Below are positions 40,849 through 49,900 of a stretch of 64,000 nucleotides of DNA, one piece after another. The notes under the pieces are model-generated. The model saw only the letters and a program-made list of their open reading frames with translations, was not told where the DNA came from and did not search any database. The position numbers were made by a program, and so were the translations under genes. Each line of letters opens with the position of its first letter. Position 1 is the first letter of the stretch. This DNA is from Vibrio campbellii CAIM 519 = NBRC 15631 = ATCC 25920 (GTDB lineage Bacteria; Pseudomonadota; Gammaproteobacteria; Enterobacterales; Vibrionaceae): contig NZ_CP015863.1 in the NCBI RefSeq assembly GCF_002163755.1, positions 744,001 to 808,000 of the forward strand. Reading direction: 5' to 3'.

Positions 40849-41233
40849 GTGGTTACTCTCGTTTACTGGTCTTTCTGGCTTGATATCAGTAGCTCTAGGT
40901 GCATTTGCTGCACATGGTTTGAAAGCGAAGTTATCGCCTTATGTGCTCGGCGTCTTTGAAACCGGCGTTCTGTACCAGTTCATCCATACTTTGGCTATCG
41001 CATTTTGTGCAATTTTGCTGTTGCTCAATTTGGGACAAAAAGCACAAAAGTATTTTTTCATCGCGGCGATTTGCTTTATCATCGGCATCTTTTGTTTTAG
41101 CGGCAGTCTTTACGCGCTGGCGCTGACGGGCATTAAGTGGTTTGGACCAATTACTCCAATGGGAGGATTGTTGTTCATGATCGGCTGGTGTCTGTTCTTT
41201 TTTGCTGCGTTTAATATCAAAGAGGTCTCCTAG
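40838..41233 (+). CDS. ygdD: DUF423 membrane protein YgdD
   Basis: Small inner-membrane protein, 131 residues with four hydrophobic helices (LLSFTGLSGLISVALGAFAAHGL, FIHTLAIAFCAILLLLNL, FIAAICFIIGIFCFSGSLYAL, GGLLFMIGWCLFFFAAF shown in part). The AAHGLK and SGSLYALALTG motifs are typical of DUF423. Function unknown. Start GTG at 40838; AGAGG precedes it. It overlaps the hydrolase gene, and its stop overlaps the rlmM start (TAGTG). The order gcvA-ygdD-rlmM is the same as in E. coli. Confidence 0.9.
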   Translation: MKSKWLLSFTGLSGLISVALGAFAAHGLKAKLSPYVLGVFETGVLYQFIHTLAIAFCAILLLLNLGQKAQKYFFIAAICFIIGIFCFSGSLYALALTGIKWFGPITPMGGLLFMIGWCLFFFAAFNIKEVS

Positions 41234-42324
41234 TGAAACAACTAATGCTCTATTGCCGTTCTGGCTTTGAGAAAGAGTGTGCTGGTGAAATTCAGGACAA
41301 AGCAACACAGCTGGAAGTGTATGGCTTCCCTCGTGTGAGGAAAAACTCAGGTTATGTTGTCTTCGAGTGTTACCAAGATGGAGACGCAGACAAACTAGCA
41401 AAAGGCATCGACTTTAGCGCACTGATTTTTGCACGTCAGATGTTTGCAGTGGCTGCTGAGTTTGAAGCGCTACCAAGCGATGACCGTATCAGCCCTATTT
41501 TGGCTGAACTGTCTGAAATTGAAGCATTCCCGCGTTGTGGTGATCTGCGTATTGAAACCCCAGACACTAACGAAGCGAAAGAACTACTGAAGTTCTGCCG
41601 AAAGTTCACGGTACCAATGCGTCAAGCGATGCGTGGTAAAGGTCTTATGTGGAACAAAGACAACGCGAAGAAGCCAGTGCTGCATATCTGCTTTGTGGCT
41701 CCGGGTCATTGTTACGTCGGCTACTCATACCCGGGCAACAACTCGCAGTTCTTTATGGGCATTCCTCGCCTTAAGTTCCCTGCAGACGCGCCAAGCCGTT
41801 CTACGCTGAAATTGGAAGAAGCGTTCCACGTCTTTATTCCTCGTGAGGAGTGGGATGAGCGTTTAGCTCCTGGTATGTGGGGTGTTGACCTAGGTGCATG
41901 TCCGGGCGGTTGGACTTACCAATTGGTGAAACGTTCGATGTTTGTTCACTGTGTGGATAACGGCATGATGGCGGATAGCCTAATGGAAACGGGTCAAATT
42001 AAACACCACATGGTGGATGGCTTTAAATTCGAACCAGACCGTAAAAACGTGACTTGGATTGTGTGTGACATGGTTGAGAAGCCAGCACGCGTTGCACACC
42101 TTATGGGTCAGTGGCTGCTAAAAGGTTGGGCGAAAGAAGCGATTTTCAACCTTAAGCTACCAATGAAAGGTCGCTACGACGAAGTGCTGCAAGATCTTGA
42201 GAACCTAAAAACGTTCCTGATTGAGAACAAGGTGAAATTCAAGCTGCAAGCGAAGCACTTGTACCATGACCGCGAAGAGATCACGATTCACATTCAGTGT
42301 TTGTCTAACATCTCTCCACACTAA
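41233..42324 (+). CDS. rlmM: 23S rRNA 2'-O-methyltransferase RlmM
   Basis: Methylates the 2'-OH of C2498 in 23S rRNA. 363 residues: an N-terminal THUMP-like RNA-binding half (about 1-170; LMLYCRSGFEKECAGEIQDKA) and a Rossmann methyltransferase domain with the SAM motif GVDLGACPGGWTYQL (about 217-231), then VHCVDNG and KLPMKGRYDEV carrying the catalytic Lys. Start GTG at 41233 overlaps the ygdD stop. Last gene of the gcvA operon. Confidence 0.95.
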   Translation: MKQLMLYCRSGFEKECAGEIQDKATQLEVYGFPRVRKNSGYVVFECYQDGDADKLAKGIDFSALIFARQMFAVAAEFEALPSDDRISPILAELSEIEAFPRCGDLRIETPDTNEAKELLKFCRKFTVPMRQAMRGKGLMWNKDNAKKPVLHICFVAPGHCYVGYSYPGNNSQFFMGIPRLKFPADAPSRSTLKLEEAFHVFIPREEWDERLAPGMWGVDLGACPGGWTYQLVKRSMFVHCVDNGMMADSLMETGQIKHHMVDGFKFEPDRKNVTWIVCDMVEKPARVAHLMGQWLLKGWAKEAIFNLKLPMKGRYDEVLQDLENLKTFLIENKVKFKLQAKHLYHDREEITIHIQCLSNISPH

Positions 42325-42355
42325 TCTACGCGTTACTATGCGATAGAGCAGAATC

Positions 42356-42386
42356 AAAAAAGCGCCTACAGTAGGGCGCTTTTTTA
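42356..42386. terminator. Terminator between rlmM and the secreted nuclease
   Basis: AAAAAAGCGCCTAC / GTAGGGCGCTTTTTT with a short loop; T runs exist on both strands. Confidence 0.92.
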
Positions 42387-42413
42387 TTGCGGTCTAAGAA
42401 CCGTGAGCGTTAT

Positions 42414-43166
42414 TTAGTTGCTGGTAGGCCACATTTCTTCCCATCTTAATGATTCCATGTTGTCTTCGATGCTATCTGGCGTTTGAGCAAAAAAGTCTAA
42501 TCCAGTTTGACGCTCAACTTCGTCAATGGTGGTAATAAAGTTGGCTAACTCAGAGCTTGAAACATCACGGTGTGGGACAATGAACGCAATGGCTTCATCA
42601 AAGCTTGGATCAAGAATGACTTTGTAAAACGCGCTTGGGATCACCACGCCATTACCGATTGTTCCCTCGTTGCCTTGATAAATCGGCCCAGTTACCACAT
42701 AAAGCTCGTTGTATTCATTGGCGAGATCACGAACATGCTCTTCTAAAACTCGCCAACCAACTCGGTTAAACCCCGGAAGTTGAGGAGACATGTTACTCAT
42801 CAAAAAGCTTTGCTTCATTGACTCTTGGCTGAAATCCATTGTCGCTGATGGCGCAAGGTGTCCTCTGTCGTACCCTGAGCCTTTGTAGTCCGCTAGGGTA
42901 GAGCGTGCGTAATCCGGCATTTCGGAGTCTTCTTTGAAGGCGTTGCTGCGTTTGTTGGTGATGTTCACGCTTTCCGCGGTGATGTGGTAAGCAACCCAGT
43001 CTGCGTTTTTGGTGTCATAGTTGTACCCAACCGCATAGCCATCTCGGCAAAGGAACTGATCGCTGTTGGTTGAAGGCATGCCTTTATCAAGGTGTTGACC
43101 GCAAGTTTCAGCAAGAGCAGGGAGGGATAGGAGTGTTACTAAAGAGACTAAGATTATGTTTTTCAT
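42414..43166 (-). CDS. DNA/RNA non-specific endonuclease, secreted
   Basis: Sugar-nonspecific nuclease of the beta-beta-alpha-metal (NucA/Serratia nuclease) family, exported to the periplasm or medium. 250 residues with a signal peptide (MKNIILVSLVTLLSLPALA, cut before ETCGQ). The catalytic motif is intact: GYDRGHLAPSATM with DRGH (His general base), then SFLMSNMSPQLPGFNRVGW with the metal-binding Asn. VVTGPIY and IPSAFYKVI are further family signatures. Two Cys (ETCGQ, FLCRD) may form a disulfide. It is distinct from endonuclease I (Dns). Single-gene unit after a 190-bp gap with no gene. Confidence 0.92.
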   Translation of the reverse strand: MKNIILVSLVTLLSLPALAETCGQHLDKGMPSTNSDQFLCRDGYAVGYNYDTKNADWVAYHITAESVNITNKRSNAFKEDSEMPDYARSTLADYKGSGYDRGHLAPSATMDFSQESMKQSFLMSNMSPQLPGFNRVGWRVLEEHVRDLANEYNELYVVTGPIYQGNEGTIGNGVVIPSAFYKVILDPSFDEAIAFIVPHRDVSSSELANFITTIDEVERQTGLDFFAQTPDSIEDNMESLRWEEMWPTSN

Positions 43167-43358
43167 TATTTTTCTCCGTTACAGGGAGATCTGAAAATAA
43201 TGAAATTACTTACTAAGACTGTGAATTAGCTTATAAATTAATCAGTACCTTGTAGGTTAATAATGGGGTAAATATCATTGCTGTGAATGTAAAGGGTTAC
43301 ACAACAAATTTTATAAACGTGTTGTCTAACCCAAAACTGACGGCATAAAGAGATGTGC

Positions 43359-44141
43359 TTACTCGGCTTTATTTGGTCCGGTAAAGCGAATATCTTGCAG
43401 GTTAAAGCCGAGATCGATATCGCATTTCAGCGCTGCTACTCGCTTGCATAGACGCGCAGACTCAATGTGTTCATCCAACTTCTTACGATACTTCGGTACC
43501 AGCTCTTCACTTGCGAATGCCGCTTCAATGTCCTCAAACTGAGTGAGAATTTCCTTTGCTGCTTTTGGACCTACACCGGGAACGCCCGGAACTTGGCTTG
43601 AACTGATGCCCGTTAAGCCCCAGTAGTCGGCAAGCTGGGATGGTTTTACGCCAAACTCTTTTTCGATAAACGGCTCATCCAGCCAGCGGTGTTGGAAGTA
43701 ATCACGGATTTGCAAAGTCGGGGACAGCAACTGGCAGTATCCTTTATCGGTCGAGACTATCGTGACCTTCTCTCCGTGACTGGCGACTTTGGTGGCCAGA
43801 GTTGCAACCAAGTCATCCGCCTCGTCGCCTTCAGACAGCAGCGAATCAATACCTTGTTCCCACCACGCTTGTTGGATCGCATCTAAGCCCTTCATCAAAG
43901 GCTCTGGCATGGGCTTTCGGTTTTGTTTGTAGTCCGGGAGAATTTCTGCGCGCCAGCCGCGATCTTGTTCATGGTGATCAAATACCGCGATGATGTGCGT
44001 CGGTTGCGCTTCAGACAGGATGCGAGTCAGTGTTCTGCCTGTGGTGGTAATGGTTCTTGCTATGTCAGTAGGATCGGGTTGCGCTGAGTGCACGCGGCGG
44101 ATCAGGTTTAGGGCATCAATGATAACAAGATGAATAGACAT
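43359..44141 (-). CDS. xni: Flap endonuclease Xni (ExoIX)
   Basis: Structure-specific 5' flap nuclease related to the 5'-nuclease domain of DNA polymerase I. 260 residues (E. coli 251). Signatures: LVIIDALNLIRRVH at the N-terminus, FDHHEQDRGWRAEILPDYKQNR (arch and Lys/Arg region), SEGDEADDLVATLA with metal-binding Asp/Glu, VSTDKGYCQLL and the H3TH motif GVPGVGPKAAKEIL. The ygdG family lacks one metal site compared with Pol I, as far as I recall. It follows ppnN on the minus strand with a terminator between. Confidence 0.93.
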   Translation of the reverse strand: MSIHLVIIDALNLIRRVHSAQPDPTDIARTITTTGRTLTRILSEAQPTHIIAVFDHHEQDRGWRAEILPDYKQNRKPMPEPLMKGLDAIQQAWWEQGIDSLLSEGDEADDLVATLATKVASHGEKVTIVSTDKGYCQLLSPTLQIRDYFQHRWLDEPFIEKEFGVKPSQLADYWGLTGISSSQVPGVPGVGPKAAKEILTQFEDIEAAFASEELVPKYRKKLDEHIESARLCKRVAALKCDIDLGFNLQDIRFTGPNKAE

Positions 44142-44153
44142 AATGACTTAGCA

Positions 44154-44176
44154 ATAAAAAAGGGGCGTAATGCCCC
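44154..44176 (-). terminator. Terminator of ppnN
   Basis: On the minus strand GGGGCATTACGCCCC is followed by six T; short but strong. Confidence 0.82.
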
Positions 44177-44199
44177 TAGTGTAACCAAAGCTGAGTTAT

Positions 44200-45576
44200 C
44201 TATCGACCACCATTTTCCTGATGGGCGATGCGGTAACATGGTTCGTAAGCCGTCCCGCCAGGAAGTTTCATGCGGTGTTGAGCAACAAAGTCTTTCAATA
44301 GCTTGTCGAGCTTCTTCATCAAGACTGGCTCACCATTGATGGTGAACGGGCCTTTACGTTCGATTTCTCGAATCCCTTCAGCTTTGACGTTACCTGCTAC
44401 GATACCTGAGAAGGCTTGACGTAAACTTGCTGCCAGAACTTGTGGTTTCTGGTTGATGTTCAAGTTTAAGCTTGCCATTGCATCGTGAGTAGGCTCAAAC
44501 GGTAGTTGGAACTCAGGCTCGATCTTCAGTGACCAGTTAAAGCTGTACGCATCGCCTTTTTCTTTACGATGCTGGCGAACGTCTTCCATTGAGCGTTTCA
44601 TGATGCGAGCCACTTCTGCGGGATCATCAATCACGATTTGGTAGTGTTTCTGACCTTCTTCACCCAGGGTGTCAGCAATGAAAGCATCGATAGAGCGGAA
44701 GTAGGCTTCACTCTCTTTCGGGCCAGTTAGTACGATTGGCATTGGTTGGTCAGCATTTTCTGGGTGCATCATGATACCCAAGATGTACAGCAGTTCCTCG
44801 GCTGTACCAGGACCACCAGGGAAGATAACGATGCCGTGCGCCATACGAACAAAGGCTTCAAGACGCTTCTCAATGTCTGGCATGATCACCAGTTCATTCA
44901 CGATTGGGTTTGGTGGCTCAGCCGCAATGATTGAAGGCTCTGTCAAACCAAGGTAACGCTGCTCGGTGTAACGCTGTTTGGCGTGACCAATCGCTGCGCC
45001 TTTCATTGGACCTTCCATTGCACCCGGACCACAGCCCGTACAGATGTTCAGCTCACGCAGGCCTAATTCGTTACCTACTTCGCGAGTGTATTGGTACTCG
45101 GTTGGGTTGATGGAGTGACCACCCCAACACACCACCAGATTTGGTTCAATGCCAGGCGTTAAAGCATCGGCATTACGTAAGATACCAAATACGAGGTTGG
45201 TTATGTGAGTGGCGTTAGTGAGGTTAAGGCGTTGGTTGTCCGCCAAGTGCATGTTTACGTATACGATGTCACGCAGAACAGAGAATAAGTGCTCTTGGAT
45301 ACCTTTAATGATTTCGCCATCAACGAACGCGTGCTCTGGCGGGTTAGCAAGCTCAAGCTTGATACCACGCTCACGACGCATTACATTCACATCGAATGAA
45401 AGGTATTTGTCTAACAGCTCTTTTGAGTTGTCGGTATGGCTACCAGAGTTGAGGACCGCAAGCGTACAGTTACGGTAGAGCTGGTACAGCTCACTTGATG
45501 CGGTTTTCTTAAGACGTTCAACTTCCAGTTGTGATAGCAAATCCATGCTACCTGCGGGGCTTATATGGGTAATCAT
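44200..45576 (-). CDS. ppnN: Pyrimidine/purine nucleotide 5'-monophosphate nucleosidase
   Basis: Cleaves nucleoside monophosphates (GMP, AMP, IMP, CMP, UMP) to base and ribose 5-phosphate; activated by (p)ppGpp in E. coli. 458 residues (E. coli PpnN/YgdH 454). Central Rossmann LOG-like domain: VVCWGGHSIN, CTGCGPGAMEGPMKGAAIGH and the phosphate-binding IVIFPGGPGTAEELLYILG. N- and C-terminal helical domains (about 1-140 and 360-458) fit the ppGpp-regulated tetramer. Excellent ribosome site (AAGGAGG). It links to the other purine salvage genes in the window. Confidence 0.95.
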   Translation of the reverse strand: MITHISPAGSMDLLSQLEVERLKKTASSELYQLYRNCTLAVLNSGSHTDNSKELLDKYLSFDVNVMRRERGIKLELANPPEHAFVDGEIIKGIQEHLFSVLRDIVYVNMHLADNQRLNLTNATHITNLVFGILRNADALTPGIEPNLVVCWGGHSINPTEYQYTREVGNELGLRELNICTGCGPGAMEGPMKGAAIGHAKQRYTEQRYLGLTEPSIIAAEPPNPIVNELVIMPDIEKRLEAFVRMAHGIVIFPGGPGTAEELLYILGIMMHPENADQPMPIVLTGPKESEAYFRSIDAFIADTLGEEGQKHYQIVIDDPAEVARIMKRSMEDVRQHRKEKGDAYSFNWSLKIEPEFQLPFEPTHDAMASLNLNINQKPQVLAASLRQAFSGIVAGNVKAEGIREIERKGPFTINGEPVLMKKLDKLLKDFVAQHRMKLPGGTAYEPCYRIAHQENGGR

Positions 45577-45794
45577 AAGGCCTCCTTGCTAATGCATTTT
45601 TATAGGGTAGAAACCAACACACCCACTTAGTTTATACGTGTCGTTCTACTCAAGTGGTTGGCAGACTTTGTTTTATAGCGTTTAAACAGCTTAGCAGACT
45701 AAGAGGGGAGAAACGTGATAACTCGTTGAAATTTTGAGGCAATATGACAAAACAGAGGGTGAAAGTGGTTTGTTTGGTTGTTTTTTGAACGCTT

Positions 45795-47360
45795 TTAGGT
45801 CCAGTTGACTTGGTTGTTACCGCGCTGTTTGGCATCTTTTAGCATATTACCAAGGCGATCTAAGACGTATTCTGGGTTGTCTGCTTCTCTGAATGAAGTC
45901 GAAACGGCGGTCAACGTGATCATGATGTTTTGTTCACGGAATTTAAATGGCAGCTTACTGATATCACGCTGAATATTTTTCATCAGTTCTAGCGTGTACT
46001 CTTCTGATTGTTCTGGGATCAGTAAGATGAACTCTTCACCACCAAAGCGAGCTACGGTTTCTGTATCGGCGATACGCTTATTCATGGTACGAGCGATGAT
46101 CTTCAGTGCTTTGTCGCCAGCAGTGTAGCCATAGCTGTCATTGACTGCTTTGAAGTTATCAACATCAAACAGCACCACGCGTAGGTTCTGCTGTGAACGG
46201 ATCCAGCGACGATATTCCAGTTCCAATCGGTCGTTGAATGCTGCACGGTTGTATACCTTGGTGAGCGGATCAAGCAGTATTCGCTGAGCTTGGTCTTCCA
46301 AACGTCGGCGATAGTCTTGTGTGCTTTCGAATACGGCTTCCAGTTGATTCTTGCTGTAACTCAAGCGCTCCTGAAGTGCTTGTTCACGCTCTTCCGTCAT
46401 TCTTAAGCGTTCGGTCAGTGACGCCATTTTGGCCAGAAGTGGTGACACTTCCCCTTTCAATTCTTCTAAATCTTGTGCTTGTTCGACCGACTCCTGGCTG
46501 CGTTCCACCAAGGAGGTCATCTCAGAGTTTAACTCTTGGCGATGTTCAAAGTAGGTTTGGTGTTGGTCGACGTTCTGGTGAATGGTTTTAAGGTTGCTCG
46601 AAAGCGAGGTGTTCAACTGCTCTAGGAACTGTTCTGACGATTTACGTTCGTACTTAGTGGCTTCCACGACCAGTTTAAGAGTATTTAACGTCAGTTCGAT
46701 AAGCGATTCTGCATTCACCCCCAACAGTAACTTGGCGCGAATATCCAACAGTTGATCACCGGATTCACCCTCGAAGTCGAGTTCGGTGATGGTGTGTTGG
46801 AGATCGCTGGCAAGGCACTCTAATTGAGATTTATCCGGGCCGTTTTCTAGTTCGCCAAGGTTAAGGCGTGAGTTGGAAGTGATGATCTTGAGCGCACGTT
46901 CGTAGATGCTCAGCAGTTTGGTTGCTTGGTCGACTTTGGTCCCGGCGTGAACTTCCGAAAAGCTCATTAGGTTACGCAACTCGCGTTTTAGCTGCGCAGG
47001 CAAGCCAGTGATACGTTGAAGCGTTTCACCACTGTGTTTGATTTGTTCGTCGAGATAACCGGTCTGTTTTTCCATCGTCTTAGACTGCTGTTTGAGCATT
47101 CTTTCTAGCACTGCCAAACGAGGGATCAGCGTGCTGACATCTTTTTGATGTTCAAGTTCTTGCTGAATTTCGAGCAGGTAGTTGGTTACTTGAGAGTTTG
47201 AACCCTGACAAGCAGAAGACAATGATGCCACAACTCGCTTTAGAACTTGCTGCTCACGTTGAAATTTGAGCGAAGTATCACGATGAGTCAGCCTGAGTTG
47301 GTCAAGTTGACAACTCAGCTGATGAAGCTGCGACTGAATATCGGATTCCAAGATTCCCAT
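45795..47360 (-). CDS. Diguanylate cyclase with long coiled-coil N-terminus
   Basis: Predicted cytoplasmic GGDEF protein making c-di-GMP. 521 residues: a long helical, Gln/Glu/Leu-rich coiled-coil region (about 1-345), then a GGDEF domain with LDPLTKVYNRAAF, VVLFDVDNFKAVNDSYGYTAGD and an intact active site GGEEF at 440-444. RIAD is seven residues before GGEEF rather than five, so the usual inhibitory site is probably absent. No membrane segment or known sensor domain. By order it corresponds to V. cholerae VC0900 (cdgG), from memory. It follows the TPR protein on the same strand, and about 220 gene-free bases separate it from ppnN. Confidence 0.88.
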   Translation of the reverse strand: MGILESDIQSQLHQLSCQLDQLRLTHRDTSLKFQREQQVLKRVVASLSSACQGSNSQVTNYLLEIQQELEHQKDVSTLIPRLAVLERMLKQQSKTMEKQTGYLDEQIKHSGETLQRITGLPAQLKRELRNLMSFSEVHAGTKVDQATKLLSIYERALKIITSNSRLNLGELENGPDKSQLECLASDLQHTITELDFEGESGDQLLDIRAKLLLGVNAESLIELTLNTLKLVVEATKYERKSSEQFLEQLNTSLSSNLKTIHQNVDQHQTYFEHRQELNSEMTSLVERSQESVEQAQDLEELKGEVSPLLAKMASLTERLRMTEEREQALQERLSYSKNQLEAVFESTQDYRRRLEDQAQRILLDPLTKVYNRAAFNDRLELEYRRWIRSQQNLRVVLFDVDNFKAVNDSYGYTAGDKALKIIARTMNKRIADTETVARFGGEEFILLIPEQSEEYTLELMKNIQRDISKLPFKFREQNIMITLTAVSTSFREADNPEYVLDRLGNMLKDAKQRGNNQVNWT

Positions 47361-47458
47361 GAAGCGACTACGGTTAAGTCCATGTACTACTGACGATTAT
47401 TTGATAATAACAAAAAACTTTATAGCGTCATCACTGATCGTGCTCAACCGTTGGTTAA

Positions 47459-49741
47459 TTATCCGTTTTTTAATATTTTTTTGATGTCGTCCTCATTCTT
47501 ATAAGAAGAATGAATCTTTATTAATCCTTGATTGATGGCATGTTGACACGCGGTTCGTATGTCACCAGTTGCAAAGCTCGCGGCTGGTGCGTTATCAATT
47601 GCCTTCAAGAATACCCAGTGACTGTGTCTGTCTTTTAAGCTCACCTCACGGGCAATGTGGGTGGCAAGGAGTAACAGGTCGAGTAACTCTTCATCGTTAA
47701 TCGCCGTGTATGCACGTGGTAAGAATGGATAGTCACTGATGCCCATACGAATGATGCGATTCACATCGTGCTTGGTCGCGAACTCATCCACCCAAGTTTG
47801 GAACTTGTTAAACGTTTCTTCTGCAGAAGCATCACGATCGGCGTTTGGCTCGATGTACAACAAGTTAGCATCGGAGAAATGATACAAACGTGTCGGCTTT
47901 TGGATGCGTTCTGCTAGGAATTCACCAAATGCACGCTCTAACTCTAAGCCTGCTTTATAACCATGCTGAACGTACATACTGCGTAGGAATGGCAAATCAA
48001 TCATCACGAAACGCAAACGGTCGTTGAGTGGCTCGTGAATCAGCTCGCCCATCTGCCACTGCTCAAACGTATCGCTTGATTTTTTCAGAGAGCGCGACAG
48101 CTTAGCGTTGAGCATGCGTAGATTCCGCAGACGCGATCGGGAGTGGGTAAACAGATCATCGCGCAGCTTTTTAATTTCAGTCGTTTGGCGCTGCATGATG
48201 ACACCACGGCGCATGATGAAGAGGAACATCACCAATACGATAATGAACAATGCGAACGAGATTTTTTGGAACTTGCGGTGCTCCATACTCACTTGAATCA
48301 GCTTTTCTGCCTGGCCGACATAATGGATGCTTTGCTCAGCAAACTCTTTTTGCTGGCGGAAGGCATCTTCACTGATTTGGTTAAGTTGTTTTTGTTCCAG
48401 TCGAACTAGACTGGTGTACTTTTTATACGCTTGTAGAGACAGCTGATATTCGCCCGCTTGCTCGTAGCCTAAGCCTAACAAACGGTAGGACTGTTGTTTG
48501 ATAAAGCCCGTCTCGTCTGGTGCTTTCTCTATTAGGTCGAGCGCTTTCTTCGCATTGACGATGACGTCTTTACTGTCGTTTTGGTGGTACGCCAAGCCAG
48601 ATTGTAGCAGCGCCGCTTTAGCTTCTAACTGCGGTAAATCTGCATACTCTAACAAGTCCCTAGCACGAGCTAAGTACTGCTCTGCCAGCGCGTAGTTATA
48701 GAGCTGTAAGTAGGTTGCCGCGAGACTCAAACGGATCTTGATGATGCGATTGATGTTCTTGCTGGTGCTGTCGTGGTCAAGCACATTGAAGTAATGCACC
48801 AGTGCTAGGTTGAATTTACCTTGGTAGAAGTAGATATCGCCCATTTGCTCTAACACATCAGCCAGAATTGGTGAGCTTGGGTAGCTGTCGTAAAAGTCGG
48901 CCGCCTGAGAGAGGTACTCGATGGCTTTATCGTAAACACGACGCTCTTGGAATAGACGTGCTAACAGACGGTTTACCTTCGCCAGTCTTGCGCCGCTGTC
49001 ATTTTCAATGGATTGCCAGTAACCATATAGCAGCTCTGACAGGGCAAGGTTGTACTTCTTATTGTTGAGATAAAACTCGCCGACGGCAGTGTGGTAATCA
49101 ATCAGAGTTAGGTCTGAGCGATTGTCCTCTAGCATGGTTTTGGCTTTTGCGTACAAGCGCTCGGCGTTTACCGAATTACCGCTGTTAGCCGCCAGCAGTG
49201 CACGCTGCATCACTAAGCGGTAGCGAACGCTGTCAGTGCGTTGTAAAACCGGATCTGCTTCTTCAATCTGCTTTTCTATTTGGTCGAGTTTTTCTTCCGC
49301 TGCGGCGTAGTTTTTGTCGTACATCCAAATCATTTGATTGCGCATCAGTTGCACATCCAGATTCATGTACGGTAGTTGGTATTCTTTGGCGAGACGTTTT
49401 GCTTCATCAAGGTTGTTGATGGCAGAGCGAATGTTGCCCATGGCGTAGTCGGCTTGCGCGATGATTTTATGCGCTTCAATCGTGCTGCTTGGTGTGCGGA
49501 TGCTACGGTCGGTCTCTTCACGAGACATGGCAGAAGGGCTGCCGTTCTCTTGGCGCTCAGTCAGTTCACGTTGCAAAAGGTAGTTTTTCGCCGCTTGTTT
49601 GGCTTGTGAAGGTTCGATCTCAGCCAGTTGCTGAGCTTCATTAAGCAAAGCGGAAGATAAAATGGTCGCGTGAAGTGGCTGTGCTAACAATAAGCAAAGA
49701 AAGCCAATCAGCCTAAATAGACGCGAACTGTCCCAAAACAT
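47459..49741 (-). CDS. TPR membrane protein with degenerate GGDEF-like C-terminus
   Basis: A 760-residue protein: signal peptide (cut near HA-T at 25), a periplasmic run of TPR-like helices (about 90-445), one membrane helix (about 494-511, FALFIIVLVMFLFI), a short coiled coil, and a cytoplasmic domain (about 575-715) that resembles GGDEF in pattern (RFVMIDLPFLRSMYVQHGYKAGLE) but has FSDAN (622-626) where GGDEF should be. It is therefore unlikely to make c-di-GMP and may be a signalling scaffold. Same strand as the intact diguanylate cyclase 98 bases downstream; an operon is likely. I do not recognise a named protein. Confidence 0.75.
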   Translation of the reverse strand: MFWDSSRLFRLIGFLCLLLAQPLHATILSSALLNEAQQLAEIEPSQAKQAAKNYLLQRELTERQENGSPSAMSREETDRSIRTPSSTIEAHKIIAQADYAMGNIRSAINNLDEAKRLAKEYQLPYMNLDVQLMRNQMIWMYDKNYAAAEEKLDQIEKQIEEADPVLQRTDSVRYRLVMQRALLAANSGNSVNAERLYAKAKTMLEDNRSDLTLIDYHTAVGEFYLNNKKYNLALSELLYGYWQSIENDSGARLAKVNRLLARLFQERRVYDKAIEYLSQAADFYDSYPSSPILADVLEQMGDIYFYQGKFNLALVHYFNVLDHDSTSKNINRIIKIRLSLAATYLQLYNYALAEQYLARARDLLEYADLPQLEAKAALLQSGLAYHQNDSKDVIVNAKKALDLIEKAPDETGFIKQQSYRLLGLGYEQAGEYQLSLQAYKKYTSLVRLEQKQLNQISEDAFRQQKEFAEQSIHYVGQAEKLIQVSMEHRKFQKISFALFIIVLVMFLFIMRRGVIMQRQTTEIKKLRDDLFTHSRSRLRNLRMLNAKLSRSLKKSSDTFEQWQMGELIHEPLNDRLRFVMIDLPFLRSMYVQHGYKAGLELERAFGEFLAERIQKPTRLYHFSDANLLYIEPNADRDASAEETFNKFQTWVDEFATKHDVNRIIRMGISDYPFLPRAYTAINDEELLDLLLLATHIAREVSLKDRHSHWVFLKAIDNAPAASFATGDIRTACQHAINQGLIKIHSSYKNEDDIKKILKNG

Positions 49742-49801
49742 CCTTTTCGTTCCCTTGAACTGTGTCGTTATTTACGTATTTTTGAATAATCAATAGTAGA
49801 G

Positions 49802-49841
49802 AAAAACGCCCAGCAATCCAACAGATAGCTGGGCGTTTTTG
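49802..49841. terminator. Terminator after queF (both strands)
   Basis: AAAAACGCCCAGC / GCTGGGCGTTTTT with a loop of about 12; it ends queF and could act on both strands. Confidence 0.88.
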
Positions 49842-49900
49842 AGTATTTAAGTAATTAGTGTTTGAGTATGGAACTCAAATACTTTCATTACCTACTCAGA

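Noticed and set aside
40848..40940. tRNA or other RNA gene near operon junctions
   Set aside because: No cloverleaf, CCA end or TTCGA-type loop was found here or in any larger gap of the window.
49376..49609. Plus-strand ORFs inside the TPR protein gene and many similar frames elsewhere
   Set aside because: They are shadows of the strong minus-strand gene, with no ribosome sites or family features.
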